Under the pieces are notes generated by a model, which was given only the letters and a program-made list of their open reading frames with translations, ran no database searches and was not told the DNA's origin. DNA of 43,284 bases, taken from NCBI RefSeq assembly GCF_018119405.1, contig NZ_JAGPWC010000042.1, positions 1 to 43,284 of the forward strand. Direction: 5' to 3'. Below are positions 8,889-17,703 of the stretch, piece by piece. This DNA comes from Massilia sp. ST3. Lineage in GTDB: Bacteria > Pseudomonadota > Gammaproteobacteria > Burkholderiales > Burkholderiaceae_D. The number at the start of each line of letters is the position of its first letter. Position 1 is the stretch's first letter. The translations under genes were made by a program, and so were the position numbers.

Positions 8889-9656
8889 ATGAAAATCGCC
8901 ACCTGGAACGTCAACTCCCTCAAAGTCCGCCTCCCCCTCCTGCTGCAATGGCTCGCCGCCAACCCGGTCGACGTGCTCTGCATCCAGGAGACCAAGCTCA
9001 CCGACGACAAGTTCCCACTGGCGGAGATCAACGAGGCCGGCTACCAGGTGGCCTACACGGGCCAGAAGACCTATAACGGGGTGGCGATCCTGTCCAGGCT
9101 GCCGATCGAGGACGTGGTCAAGAACAATCCGCGCTTCGAGGACGAGCAGCAGCGCCTGCTGGCAGCCACCATCGGCGGCGTGCGCTTCATCTGCGCCTAT
9201 GTGCCGAACGGCCAGGAGGTCGGCTCGGACAAGTTCGTCTACAAGCTGGCGTGGCTGAAGGCGCTGCAGGAATGGGTGGCGGCCGAGATGCGCGCCCACG
9301 AGCAGTTCGCGATCCTGGGCGACTACAACATCGCACCGGATGCGCGCGACGTGCACGACCCGGCCGAATGGGAAGGCCGCATCCACTTCTCGCTGGCGGA
9401 GCGTGGCGCGCTGCAGGAGCTGATGGGACTGGGCCTGGCGGACGCCTTTCGCCTCTTCGAGCAGCCCGAGAAGCAGTACAGCTGGTGGGATTACCGCCAG
9501 CTGGCCTTCCGCCGCAACCGCGGGCTGCGCATCGACCACATCCTGCTGTCGGAAAAGCTGGCCAGGCGCTGCACCGCCTGCGTCATCGACCGCGAACCGC
9601 GCAAGTGGGAGCAGCCGTCGGACCACACGCCGGTGATCGCGACGATCGGGGATTGA
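8889..9656 (+). CDS. xthA: Exodeoxyribonuclease III (AP endonuclease)
   Basis: 255 residues of the ExoIII/APE1 fold. It nicks DNA at abasic sites and degrades 3' ends in base-excision repair. Active-site residues are all present: N7 (TWNVNS), E34 (CIQETK), Y104 (ICAYVPNG), D145 and N147 (ILGDYNIAP), D221 (RIDHILLS), and D245-H246 (SDHTPV). The start MKIATWNVNSLKVRLP is typical. There is no clear Shine-Dalgarno sequence before the ATG, which is unusual in this window. The nearest promoter candidate overlaps the 8799-8817 palindrome. Confidence 0.96.
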   Translation: MKIATWNVNSLKVRLPLLLQWLAANPVDVLCIQETKLTDDKFPLAEINEAGYQVAYTGQKTYNGVAILSRLPIEDVVKNNPRFEDEQQRLLAATIGGVRFICAYVPNGQEVGSDKFVYKLAWLKALQEWVAAEMRAHEQFAILGDYNIAPDARDVHDPAEWEGRIHFSLAERGALQELMGLGLADAFRLFEQPEKQYSWWDYRQLAFRRNRGLRIDHILLSEKLARRCTACVIDREPRKWEQPSDHTPVIATIGD

Positions 9657-9668
9657 TCAAGCGCCGCG

Positions 9669-9735
9669 TGGACGCGTCGGCAGGAAACCTGCCGACCCTA
9701 CGGTAGGGTCGGCGCCTCTGCCGCCGACGCGTTCA
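9669..9735. repeat. GC hairpin repeat, family 2, copy 1
   Basis: 67 bases. Outer arms TGGACGCGTCGGC / GCCGACGCGTTCA pair almost perfectly, and the centre is itself palindromic (GACCCTACGGTAGGGTC). A second copy lies at 13700-13765. The last three bases are the stop codon of the GGDEF-EAL gene, so the repeat abuts or created the end of that gene. It also fills the gap between convergent xthA and that gene and may serve as a terminator for both. Confidence 0.85.
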
Positions 9736-12360
9736 GCCGACCAGGAAGGCCCCCACCTGCCCCGCCGGCAGCGGCCGCGCAAACAGGTAGCCCTGCGCGA
9801 ACTGGCAGCCGAAGGAACGCAGCAGCGCGTACTGCGATTCCGTCTCCACGCCCTCGGCCACGACCGACAGCTGCAAGCTGTTCGCCAGCGCCATCACCGC
9901 CGCCACGATGGCGCGGTCTTCCGCGCTCGCGTCGAGCTCGCGCACGAAGGCGCGGTCGATCTTGATCTTCCTGACCGGGAAGCGCTTCAGGTAGGCCAGG
10001 CTCGAATAGCCGGTGCCGAAGTCGTCGATCGACAGCGACATGCCCATCGCATTGATCTGGCGCAGGATCTCGAGCGTCTGCCCGCCGTGCTGCATCAGCG
10101 CGGTCTCGGTGATCTCGAGCTCCACCAAGCGCGGATCGATGCCGGTGTCGCGCACGATGCGCTGGATCGATTCGACCAGCCCATGGTGCATGAACTGGCG
10201 CGCCGACAGGTTGATCGCGAGCGGCACCACGTCCAGGCCCTCGCGCTCCCACTGCATCAGCTGGGCGCAGGCGCTGCGGATCACCCACTCGCCCACCGGC
10301 ACGATCATGCCGCTGTCCTCCAGGATCGGGATGAACTCGTCCGGCCCGATCAGGGTGGAACCCGGCGCCCCGCCGTCGCCGTTCCGGCGCCAGCGCAGCA
10401 GCACTTCCAGCGCGCGCGGGCGGCGCGTGGCGGTGCACATGATCGGCTGGTAGTGCAGCTCGAACTCGTCGCGCGCCAGGGCGCCGCGCAGGCTCGATTC
10501 CAGCTCGAAGTGGCGCGACGCGGCCTGGTTCATGCGCTGGGTGAAGAACTGGTAGTTGTTGCGGCCCGCGCCCTTGGCGTGGTACATGGCGGCGTCCGCG
10601 TGCCGCATCAGGGTCTCGACGTCGCTGCCGTCGTCCGGATAGACGCAGATGCCGATCGAGGGCGAGATGTGCAGGCTGCGCCCCTCGAAGGGGAAAGGCG
10701 AGGCCAGCGCCTCGATGATCTTGTCGCCCACCAGCCGGCACTCCTCGCCGGATGCGATCTCGGGCAGCAGCACCACGAATTCGTCGCCGCCCAGCCGCGC
10801 CACGGTGTCGCTGGCGCGCACGGCGACCACCAGGCGCTTGGCGACCTCGCGCAGCAGGTGGTCGCCGGTCAGGTGGCCGAGCGAGTCGTTGATGTTCTTG
10901 AAGCGGTCCAGGTCGATGAACATCAGGGCCAGCTTCCGTCCGCTGCGCTGGGCCGTGCGGATCGCGCAGTCCAGCCGGTCCGAGAGCAGCGCGCGGTTGG
11001 GCAGGCCGGTCAGGCTGTCGTGGTAGGCCATGTGGTGCACCCTCGCCTCGGCCTGGCGCCGCTCCACGATCTCGTCCTGCAGCAGCGCGTTGGCGCCCGC
11101 CAGTTCAGCGGTGCGCTCGGCCACGCGCACTTCGAGCTCGTCGCGCGCGCGGCGGATCGCGTCGGCCGCCTCGCGCTGGGCGGTGACGTCGTCCACCAGC
11201 CACACGCTGCGCCCGCGCCGCGCCGCGTCGAAAGGCCGGCCAGACAGGCGCGCCCAGAAGCGGGTGCCGTCGCGCCGCATCAGCTGGTGCTCGGCCATGT
11301 GCACGCGGCCGGCCGCGAAATCGGGCGCGGCCAGCGCGCGCGCCGCCTGCCAGCTGGCGTCGTCGGGATAGAGGGCGCGCACGGTGGCGCCGTCCACTTC
11401 GCCCGCGGCGCAGCCGAACAGCTCTTCCATCTTGCGGTTGCAATGCAGGGTGCGCCCGCCCTCGACCACCGCGATGCCGAGCACCGCGTTGTCGAGGATG
11501 GCGCGGTTTTCCATCAGCGCGTCGCGCAGCGACTGCTCGTCCTGCTTTTCGCGGGTGCGGTCTTCCAGCATCCAGATCGTGCCCTGCTCGGGATCGAGCG
11601 GATTGACCTGGTAGCCGATCAGCTGCACCCAGATCGGCGCGCCGTCGCGGCGCACCATGGTGGTCTCGGCGCGGAAGGACTTGCCGCCGGCCAGCTGCGG
11701 ATAGGCGCGCTCGCCCATCGCGAGGAAGGATGCCTCGTCCGGGTACAGCAGGCGCGTGAGCTGGCCCACCGCCTGCGCTTCGGTATAGCCGAACATGGCG
11801 CTGAAGGCAGGGTTGCAGCGGCGGATCAAGCGGTCGCGGGTGAACATGATGCCGACCGAGGCGTTGCTCATGATCGCCTGCACCTCGTTCATCGCCTGGC
11901 GCGTCTCGGTGACATCCTCGACGATCCAGATCGTGCCCGCTTCGCGCTGGCGCGGATCGACGGCGCGGCCACGCAGGCGCGCCCAGAACAGGCTGCCGTC
12001 GCGGCGCCGGAACTGCTGCTCGCCGCGCTCGTACAGGCCGCCCGATGCCAGCAGCGTGTAGGCCTCGGCGGTCAGCTCCTGGTAGGCCTCTGTGGAAGGA
12101 AACACCTGCAGCGGCTTCAGCCCCAGCAGCTCTTCCTGCCCATAGCCGAACATCTCGCAGATGCGCGGGTTGAAGGACTTGATCTGGCCGGGGAGCGTAA
12201 ACACGATCCCGACCGGCGCATTCTCGAGGATGGCGCGCTGCTCCAGCACCATCCGGCACAGGTCGGCCGCCGCCAGGGATGGCTGCTCATGGTCGCAGGG
12301 GCCTGCGCCGGGCGCGTCCGCCGGGCCGGCGAACGGCGGGAAAGTCGGTAGTCGGTCCAT
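9733..12360 (-). CDS. PAS-PAS-PAS-GGDEF-EAL cyclic-di-GMP protein
   Basis: 875 residues from the ATG at 12360; a TTG at 12420 is the alternative and neither has a strong ribosome site. Three PAS domains (about 40-155, 160-280, 285-405) share ILENAPVGI / IMSNASVGI / ILDNAVLGI openings and IWIVEDVT / IWMLEDRT / VWLVDDVT ends, so they look like internal duplications. A short coiled linker (about 410-440) leads to GGDEF (RLGGDEFVVL, near 522-530), with an RASD inhibitory site five residues before it, and an EAL domain (about 620-870). The EAL signature reads EVL (near 652), but DDFGTGYSSL, KIDRAFV and AEGVET are intact, so both synthesis and hydrolysis of c-di-GMP remain possible. No membrane segment is seen; it is probably a cytosolic sensor. 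Confidence 0.93.
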   Translation of the reverse strand: MDRLPTFPPFAGPADAPGAGPCDHEQPSLAAADLCRMVLEQRAILENAPVGIVFTLPGQIKSFNPRICEMFGYGQEELLGLKPLQVFPSTEAYQELTAEAYTLLASGGLYERGEQQFRRRDGSLFWARLRGRAVDPRQREAGTIWIVEDVTETRQAMNEVQAIMSNASVGIMFTRDRLIRRCNPAFSAMFGYTEAQAVGQLTRLLYPDEASFLAMGERAYPQLAGGKSFRAETTMVRRDGAPIWVQLIGYQVNPLDPEQGTIWMLEDRTREKQDEQSLRDALMENRAILDNAVLGIAVVEGGRTLHCNRKMEELFGCAAGEVDGATVRALYPDDASWQAARALAAPDFAAGRVHMAEHQLMRRDGTRFWARLSGRPFDAARRGRSVWLVDDVTAQREAADAIRRARDELEVRVAERTAELAGANALLQDEIVERRQAEARVHHMAYHDSLTGLPNRALLSDRLDCAIRTAQRSGRKLALMFIDLDRFKNINDSLGHLTGDHLLREVAKRLVVAVRASDTVARLGGDEFVVLLPEIASGEECRLVGDKIIEALASPFPFEGRSLHISPSIGICVYPDDGSDVETLMRHADAAMYHAKGAGRNNYQFFTQRMNQAASRHFELESSLRGALARDEFELHYQPIMCTATRRPRALEVLLRWRRNGDGGAPGSTLIGPDEFIPILEDSGMIVPVGEWVIRSACAQLMQWEREGLDVVPLAINLSARQFMHHGLVESIQRIVRDTGIDPRLVELEITETALMQHGGQTLEILRQINAMGMSLSIDDFGTGYSSLAYLKRFPVRKIKIDRAFVRELDASAEDRAIVAAVMALANSLQLSVVAEGVETESQYALLRSFGCQFAQGYLFARPLPAGQVGAFLVG

Positions 12361-12477
12361 CGATGCTTGCGGGTCGGTCCCTTGGATTGTCCGGTGTTCT
12401 GGACTGTTGCAATCCGGCAATCATAAACTAGAAATGCCGCCAACTCTACAACCGGAAAGCATCGCTGGCCGACAAGT

Positions 12478-13668
12478 TCAGAAACTGTCGCCTGGAACCC
12501 TCACCCAGCCTTCCATCAGCACGCGCGCGCTGCGGCTCATGATGGCCTTGCTGACGCTCCATTCGCCGTTGGCTTCCACCGCCTCGGCGCCGACGCGCAG
12601 GGTGCCCGAGGGATGGCCGAAACGCACCGCGGTGCGCTTGCCGCCGCCGGCCGCCAGGTTGACCAGGGTGCCGGGAATCGCGGCGGCGGTGCCGATCGCC
12701 ACCGCGGCGGTGCCCATCATCGCGTGGTGCAGCTTGCCCATCGAGAGCGCGCGCACCAGTAGGTCGATGTCGCCGGCCGCCACCTGCTTGCCGCTGGACG
12801 CGATGTAGTCGGCCGACTTGGCCACGAAGGCGATCTTGGGCGTGTGCTGGCGCTTGGCCGCATCCTCGATGCTCTCGATCAGGCCCATGCGCAGGGCGCC
12901 GTAGGCGCGGATGGTCTCGAACATCGCCAGCGCGCGCGGGTCGCCGTTGATGGCTTCCTGCAGCTCGGCGCCGGTGTAGCCGATGGCGTCGGCGTTCACG
13001 AAGATGGTCGGGATGCCGGCGTTGATCATGGTGGCCTTCAGGGTGCCGACACCGGGCACTTCCAGCTCGTCGACCAGGTTCCCGGTCGGGAACATGGCGC
13101 CGCCGGCGCCCTCTTCTTCCGCCGCCGGGTCCATGAATTCGAGCTGGACTTCGGCCGCCGGGAAGGTGACGCCGTCGAGTTCGAAGTCGCCGGTCTCCTG
13201 GACCTGGCCCTTGGCAACCGGCACGTGGGCGACGATGGTCTTGCCGATGTTGGCCTGCCAGATGCGCACCACGGCGACGCCGTCTTGCGGCAGGCGTTCC
13301 GGGTCGACCAGGCCGCTGCTGATGGCGAAGGAGCCGACCGCCGACGACAGGTTGCCGCAGTTGCCGCTCCAGTCGACGAAGGGCTTGTCGATCGAGACCT
13401 GGCCGAACAGGTAGTCGACGTCGTGGTCCGGGCGGGTCGACTTCGAGACGATCACGGTCTTGCTGGTGCTCGAGGTGGCGCCGCCCATGCCGTCGATCTG
13501 CTTGCCGTAGGGGTCGGGGCTGCCGATCACGCGCAGCAGGAGCGCGTCGCGCGCGGGGCCGGGCACGCGGGCCGCTTCAGGCAGGTCGTCGAGGCGGAAG
13601 AACACGCCTTTGCTGGTGCCGCCGCGCATGTAGGTGGCGGGGATTTTGATTTGGGGGACGTGAGGCAT
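12478..13668 (-). CDS. prpF: 2-methylaconitate cis-trans isomerase
   Basis: 396 residues from the ATG at 13668 (MPHVPQIKIPATYMRGGTSK), which matches the usual PrpF start and has GGA seven bases upstream; ATGs at 13680 and 13689 are also in frame. PrpF isomerises the 2-methylaconitate made by AcnD so that a standard aconitase can hydrate it to 2-methylisocitrate. The diagnostic PATYMRGGTSKGVFF, GMGGATSSTSKT and DWSGNCGNLSSAVG segments are present, as are the late HHAMMGTAAVAIGTAA helix and GHPSGTLRVGA. It is the last gene of prpB-prpC-acnD-prpF, separated from acnD by a 66-base hairpin repeat. Confidence 0.95.
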   Translation of the reverse strand: MPHVPQIKIPATYMRGGTSKGVFFRLDDLPEAARVPGPARDALLLRVIGSPDPYGKQIDGMGGATSSTSKTVIVSKSTRPDHDVDYLFGQVSIDKPFVDWSGNCGNLSSAVGSFAISSGLVDPERLPQDGVAVVRIWQANIGKTIVAHVPVAKGQVQETGDFELDGVTFPAAEVQLEFMDPAAEEEGAGGAMFPTGNLVDELEVPGVGTLKATMINAGIPTIFVNADAIGYTGAELQEAINGDPRALAMFETIRAYGALRMGLIESIEDAAKRQHTPKIAFVAKSADYIASSGKQVAAGDIDLLVRALSMGKLHHAMMGTAAVAIGTAAAIPGTLVNLAAGGGKRTAVRFGHPSGTLRVGAEAVEANGEWSVSKAIMSRSARVLMEGWVRVPGDSF

Positions 13669-13699
13669 ATCGTTGTCCATAGGGTTCATTGGGGCCGGT

Positions 13700-13765
13700 T
13701 GGACGCGTCGGCGGCAGAGCCGCCAACCCTACGTAGGGTTGGGGGCTTCGCCGCCGACGCGTTCA
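13700..13765. repeat. GC hairpin repeat, family 2, copy 2
   Basis: 66 bases with outer arms TGGACGCGTCGGCGGC / GCCGCCGACGCGTTCA and a perfect 16-base centre AACCCTACGTAGGGTT. It lies inside the prp operon between acnD and prpF, where it could act as an mRNA stability or attenuation hairpin. It matches the copy at 9669-9735. Confidence 0.88.
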
Positions 13766-13779
13766 ACGCACGTTTTAAA

Positions 13780-16386
13780 TTACGCCGCGGCCTTCGGCAC
13801 GCTCGACTCGAGGAAATCCTGCGCGAAACGCTGCAGCACGCCGCCCGCCTCGTAGATCGCCACTTCCTCGGCCGTGTCGAGACGGCAGGTCACCGCCACT
13901 TCCAGCGTCTCGCCGTTCTTGCGGTGGATGACGAGGGTCAGGTCGGCGCGCGGGGTGCGCGCACCGAGTACGTCGAAGGTCTCGGTGCCGTCGATGCCCA
14001 GGGTCAGGCGGTTCACGCCTGGCTTGAACTCCAGCGGCAGCACGCCCATGCCCACCAGGTTGGTGCGGTGGATGCGCTCGAAGCCTTCGGCCACGATCGC
14101 TTCCACGCCCGCCAGGCGCACGCCCTTGGCCGCCCAGTCGCGCGAGGAGCCCTGGCCGTAGTCGGCGCCGGCGATCACGATCAGCGGCTGCTTGCGCTCC
14201 ATGTAGGTCTCGATGGCTTCCCACATGCGGGTGACTTGCCCTTCCGGCTCGATGCGCGCCAAGGAACCTGCCTTCACGTTGCCCATCGCGTCGCGCACCA
14301 TCTCGTTCTTGAGGGTCGGGTTGGCGAAGGTCGCGCGCTGCGCCGTCAGGTGGTCGCCGCGGTGGGTCGCGTAGGAATTGAAGTCCTCTTCCGGCAGGCC
14401 CATCTTGGCCAGGTATTCGCCGGCGGCGGAGTCCAGCAGGATCGCGTTCGAGGGCGACAGGTGGTCGGTGGTGATGTTGTCGCCCAGGACCGCCAGCGGA
14501 CGCATGCCCGCCAGGGTGCGCTCGCCGGCCAGCGCGCCTTCCCAGTACGGCGGACGGCGGATGTAGGTGCTCATGGGGCGCCAGTCGTACAGCGGGCTGA
14601 CCTTGCTGCCGTCGTCCGCGACGCGCGCGAACATCGGTGTGTAGACCTTGCGGAACTGCTCCGGCTTGACGCTGGCCTCGACCACGGTGTCGATCTCTGC
14701 GTCCGAGGGCCACAGGTCGGCCAGGCGATATTCGCGGCCGGCGGCATCGACGCCCAGCACGTCCTTCTCGATATCGAAGCGGATGGTGCCGGCGATCGCG
14801 TAGGCCACCACCAGCGCCGGCGAGGCCAGGAAGGCCTGCTTGGCGTAGGGGTGGATGCGGCCGTCGAAGTTGCGGTTGCCCGACAGGACGGCGGTGGCGT
14901 ACAGGTCGCGCTCGATGATCTCCTGCTGGATGGTCGGGTCGAGCGCCCCGCTCATGCCGTTGCAGGTGGTGCAGGCGAAGGCCACGACGCCGAAGCCCAG
15001 CTTTTCCAGTTCCGGCATCAGGCCGGCTTCTTCCAGGTAGAGGGCGACGGCCTTCGATCCCGGCGCCAGCGAGCTCTTCACCCAGGACTTGCGCAGCAAG
15101 CCCGCGCGGTTGGCGTTGCGCGCCAGCAGGCCCGCGGCGATCATGTTGCGCGGGTTGTTGGTGTTGGTGCAGCTGGTGATGGCGGCGATGATCACCGCGC
15201 CGTCCGGCATCAGGCCAGGTTCGTTCTCCACCTTGCCGGCGATGCCGCGCTCGGCGAGCTCGGAGGTCGGGACGCGCTTGTGCGGGTTCGAGGGGCCGGC
15301 GATGTTGCGCACCACGCTCGACAGGTCGAAGGACAGCACGCGCTCGTACTGCGCGTTCTTCAGGCCGTCCGCCCACAGGCCGGTTTCCTTGGCATAGGCT
15401 TCGACCAGCTTCACAGTCTCTTCCTCGCGGCCGGTCAGGCGCAGGTACTTGATGGTCTGCTCGTCGATGTAGAACATCGCGGCGGTGGCGCCGAATTCCG
15501 GCGCCATGTTCGAGATGGTGGCGCGGTCGCCGAGCGTGAGCGCGGAGGCGCCCTCGCCGTAGAACTCGAGGTAGGTCGACACGACCTTGGACTTGCGCAG
15601 GAACTCGGTCAGGGCCAGCACGATGTCGGTGGCGGTGATGCCCGGCTGCGGCTTGCCCGTCAGTTCGACGCCGACGATGTCCGGCAGGCGCATCCAGGAG
15701 GCGCGGCCCAGCATGACGCTTTCGGCTTCCAGGCCGCCCACGCCGATGGCGATCACGCCCAGGGCGTCGACCATCGGGGTATGGGAGTCGGTGCCGACCA
15801 GGGTGTCCGGATAGGCGACGCCATCCTGGACCTGGATCACCGGCGACATGCGCTCGAGGTTGATCTGGTGCAGGATGCCGTTACCCGGCGGGATCACGTC
15901 GACGTTCTGGAAGGCCTTCTTGGTCCACTCGATGAAGTGGAAGCGGTCTTCGTTGCGGCGGTCCTCGATGGCGCGGTTCTTGGCGAAGGCGTCCGGATCG
16001 AAGCCGCCGCATTCCACGGCCAGCGAGTGGTCGACCACCAGCTGGGTCGGGACCACCGGGTTGACCAGGGCCGGGTCGCCGCCCTGGCTGGCGATGGCGT
16101 CGCGCAGGCCGGCCAGGTCGACGAGGGCGGTCTGGCCCAGGATGTCGTGGCAGACCACGCGCGCCGGGAACCAGGGGAAGTCGAGCTCGCGCTTGCGCTC
16201 GATGATCTGCTTGAGCGAGTCGGTGAGCGTCGCCGGATCGCAGCGGCGGACCAGGTTCTCGGCCAGGACACGCGACGTGTACGGCAGGGTGTCGTAGGCG
16301 CCGGGCTGGATGGTGTCGACCGCGGTGCGGGTGTCGAAGTAGTCCAGGGAGGTGCCGGGGAGGGGTTTGCGGTGGTTGGTGTTCAT
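13780..16386 (-). CDS. acnD: Fe/S-dependent 2-methylisocitrate dehydratase AcnD
   Basis: 868 residues from the ATG at 16386 (MNTNHRKPLPGTSLDYFD), the usual AcnD start and length. AcnD is an aconitase-family enzyme that dehydrates 2-methylcitrate to a 2-methylaconitate isomer, replacing PrpD and requiring PrpF. The three [4Fe-4S] cysteine sites are visible: ITSCTNTNNP and ACTTCNGMSG. The N-terminal VDTIQPGAYDTLPYTSRVLAENLVRRCDP and the C-terminal swivel domain (IAGADYGQGSSRDWAAKGVRL) are intact. It lies between prpC and prpF, which separates it from an ordinary AcnA. The gap to prpC contains a REP-like pair. Confidence 0.95.
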   Translation of the reverse strand: MNTNHRKPLPGTSLDYFDTRTAVDTIQPGAYDTLPYTSRVLAENLVRRCDPATLTDSLKQIIERKRELDFPWFPARVVCHDILGQTALVDLAGLRDAIASQGGDPALVNPVVPTQLVVDHSLAVECGGFDPDAFAKNRAIEDRRNEDRFHFIEWTKKAFQNVDVIPPGNGILHQINLERMSPVIQVQDGVAYPDTLVGTDSHTPMVDALGVIAIGVGGLEAESVMLGRASWMRLPDIVGVELTGKPQPGITATDIVLALTEFLRKSKVVSTYLEFYGEGASALTLGDRATISNMAPEFGATAAMFYIDEQTIKYLRLTGREEETVKLVEAYAKETGLWADGLKNAQYERVLSFDLSSVVRNIAGPSNPHKRVPTSELAERGIAGKVENEPGLMPDGAVIIAAITSCTNTNNPRNMIAAGLLARNANRAGLLRKSWVKSSLAPGSKAVALYLEEAGLMPELEKLGFGVVAFACTTCNGMSGALDPTIQQEIIERDLYATAVLSGNRNFDGRIHPYAKQAFLASPALVVAYAIAGTIRFDIEKDVLGVDAAGREYRLADLWPSDAEIDTVVEASVKPEQFRKVYTPMFARVADDGSKVSPLYDWRPMSTYIRRPPYWEGALAGERTLAGMRPLAVLGDNITTDHLSPSNAILLDSAAGEYLAKMGLPEEDFNSYATHRGDHLTAQRATFANPTLKNEMVRDAMGNVKAGSLARIEPEGQVTRMWEAIETYMERKQPLIVIAGADYGQGSSRDWAAKGVRLAGVEAIVAEGFERIHRTNLVGMGVLPLEFKPGVNRLTLGIDGTETFDVLGARTPRADLTLVIHRKNGETLEVAVTCRLDTAEEVAIYEAGGVLQRFAQDFLESSVPKAAA

Positions 16387-16417
16387 GGCGGCTATAAACC
16401 TTTGAGTTGGCCTAGAA

Positions 16418-16505
16418 ACCGTCATCCCGGCGGAGGCCGGTATCCAAGTTTGCGTGAGCGGCCCGCTGGCAAAACTTGGGTTCCGGCCTTCGCCGGAACG
16501 ACGGT
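16418..16505. repeat. REP-like inverted pair, copy B
   Basis: Two facing units: 16418-16450 (ACCGTCATCCCGGCGGAGG .. ATCCAAGTT) and 16471-16505 (AACTTGGGTTCCGGCC .. GAACGACGGT). It sits inside the prp operon between prpC and acnD. Confidence 0.9.
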
Positions 16506-16528
16506 CTTGGGGCTATTGGTCCTGTCTA

Positions 16529-17686
16529 TTACTTGCGCTCTTCAATCGGCACGAACTTCAGGTCCTCCGGACCCACATAGTTCGCGCTCGGGCGGATGAT
16601 CTTGTTGTCGATGCGCTGCTCGATGATGTGCGCCGCCCAGCCGGAGGTGCGCGAAATCACGAACAGCGGCGTGAACATCGCGGTCGGCACGCCCATCATG
16701 TGATAGGACACGGCCGAGAACCAGTCCAGGTTGGGGAACATCTTCTTGACTTCCCACATCACCGATTCCAGGCGCTCGGCGATGTCGAACATCTTCATCG
16801 CACCGGCTTCCTGGGACAGCGAACGCGCCACTTCCTTGATGACCACGTTGCGCGGGTCGCTGATGGTGTAGACCGGATGGCCGAAGCCGATCACGACTTC
16901 CTTGTTGGCCACGCGGTTGCGGATGTCGGCTTCCGCTTCGTCGGCGTTCTCGTAGCGCTTCTGGATGTCCAGCGCCACTTCGTTCGCGCCGCCGTGCTTC
17001 GGACCGCGCAGCGCGCCGATGGCGCCGGTGACGGCCGAATAGATGTCCGAACCGGTGCCGGCGATGACGCGGCTGGTGAAGGTCGAGGCGTTGAACTCGT
17101 GCTCCGCGTACAGGATCAGCGACACGTGCATCGCCTTGACCCATTCCTGCGACGGCTTGACGCCGTGCAGCAGGTGCAGGAAGTGGCCGCCGATCGAGTC
17201 GTCGTCGGTCTCGACCTCGATGCGCTTGCCGTTGTGGCTGTAGTGGTACCAGTACAGCAGGATCGAGCCGAAGGAAGCCATCAAGCGGTCGGCGATGTCG
17301 CGCGCGCCGGCGATGTTGTGGTCTTCCTTCTCGGGCAGCACGCAGCCCAGGACCGAGGCGCCCGTGCGCATCACGTCCATCGGGTGGGCGCCGGCCGGCA
17401 GCGCTTCGAGCGCGCTCTTGACGGCCTGCGGCAGGCCGCGCAGCGATTTCAGCTTGGCCTTGTAGCCCTTCAGCTCGGCCACGGTCGGCAGCTTGCCGTG
17501 CACCAGCAGGTAGGCGATTTCTTCGAATTCGCAGCGGCCGGCCACGTCGAGGATGTCGTAGCCGCGGTAGTGCAGGTCGTTGCCCGACTTGCCGACCGAG
17601 CACAGCGCGGTGTTGCCGGCGGCGACGCCGGACAGGGCGACGGATTTCTTGGGCTTGAAGGTCGGGGTGTCGTTGGTGGTGCTCAT
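16529..17686 (-). CDS. prpC: 2-methylcitrate synthase
   Basis: 385 residues from the ATG at 17686, which has GAGGAG nine bases upstream. PrpC condenses propionyl-CoA and oxaloacetate to 2-methylcitrate; it belongs to the citrate synthase fold. Recognisable segments include [35 protein letters not shown], the catalytic-histidine loops [14 protein letters not shown] and [15 protein letters not shown], and [19 protein letters not shown]. It follows prpB by 17 bases in the same operon. A longer open frame running upstream through prpB is out of frame with that gene and is not real coding sequence. Confidence 0.96.
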   Translation of the reverse strand: MSTTNDTPTFKPKKSVALSGVAAGNTALCSVGKSGNDLHYRGYDILDVAGRCEFEEIAYLLVHGKLPTVAELKGYKAKLKSLRGLPQAVKSALEALPAGAHPMDVMRTGASVLGCVLPEKEDHNIAGARDIADRLMASFGSILLYWYHYSHNGKRIEVETDDDSIGGHFLHLLHGVKPSQEWVKAMHVSLILYAEHEFNASTFTSRVIAGTGSDIYSAVTGAIGALRGPKHGGANEVALDIQKRYENADEAEADIRNRVANKEVVIGFGHPVYTISDPRNVVIKEVARSLSQEAGAMKMFDIAERLESVMWEVKKMFPNLDWFSAVSYHMMGVPTAMFTPLFVISRTSGWAAHIIEQRIDNKIIRPSANYVGPEDLKFVPIEERK

Positions 17687-17703
17687 GCGTGGGGTCTCCT
17701 CGA

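Noticed and set aside
8687..9076. Plus-strand open frame running into xthA
   Set aside because: No ribosome site, Pro/Arg-rich composition, and it overlaps xthA in another frame.
10087..12351. Plus-strand open frame opposite the GGDEF-EAL gene (754 codons)
   Set aside because: Same shadow composition; the minus-strand gene has clear PAS, GGDEF and EAL domains.
12844..16599. Very long plus-strand open frame opposite prpF and acnD (1251 codons)
   Set aside because: Its product is rich in His, Arg, Ala, Val and Gln with no recognisable domain; it mirrors the codon bias of acnD and prpF and spans two operon genes and a repeat.
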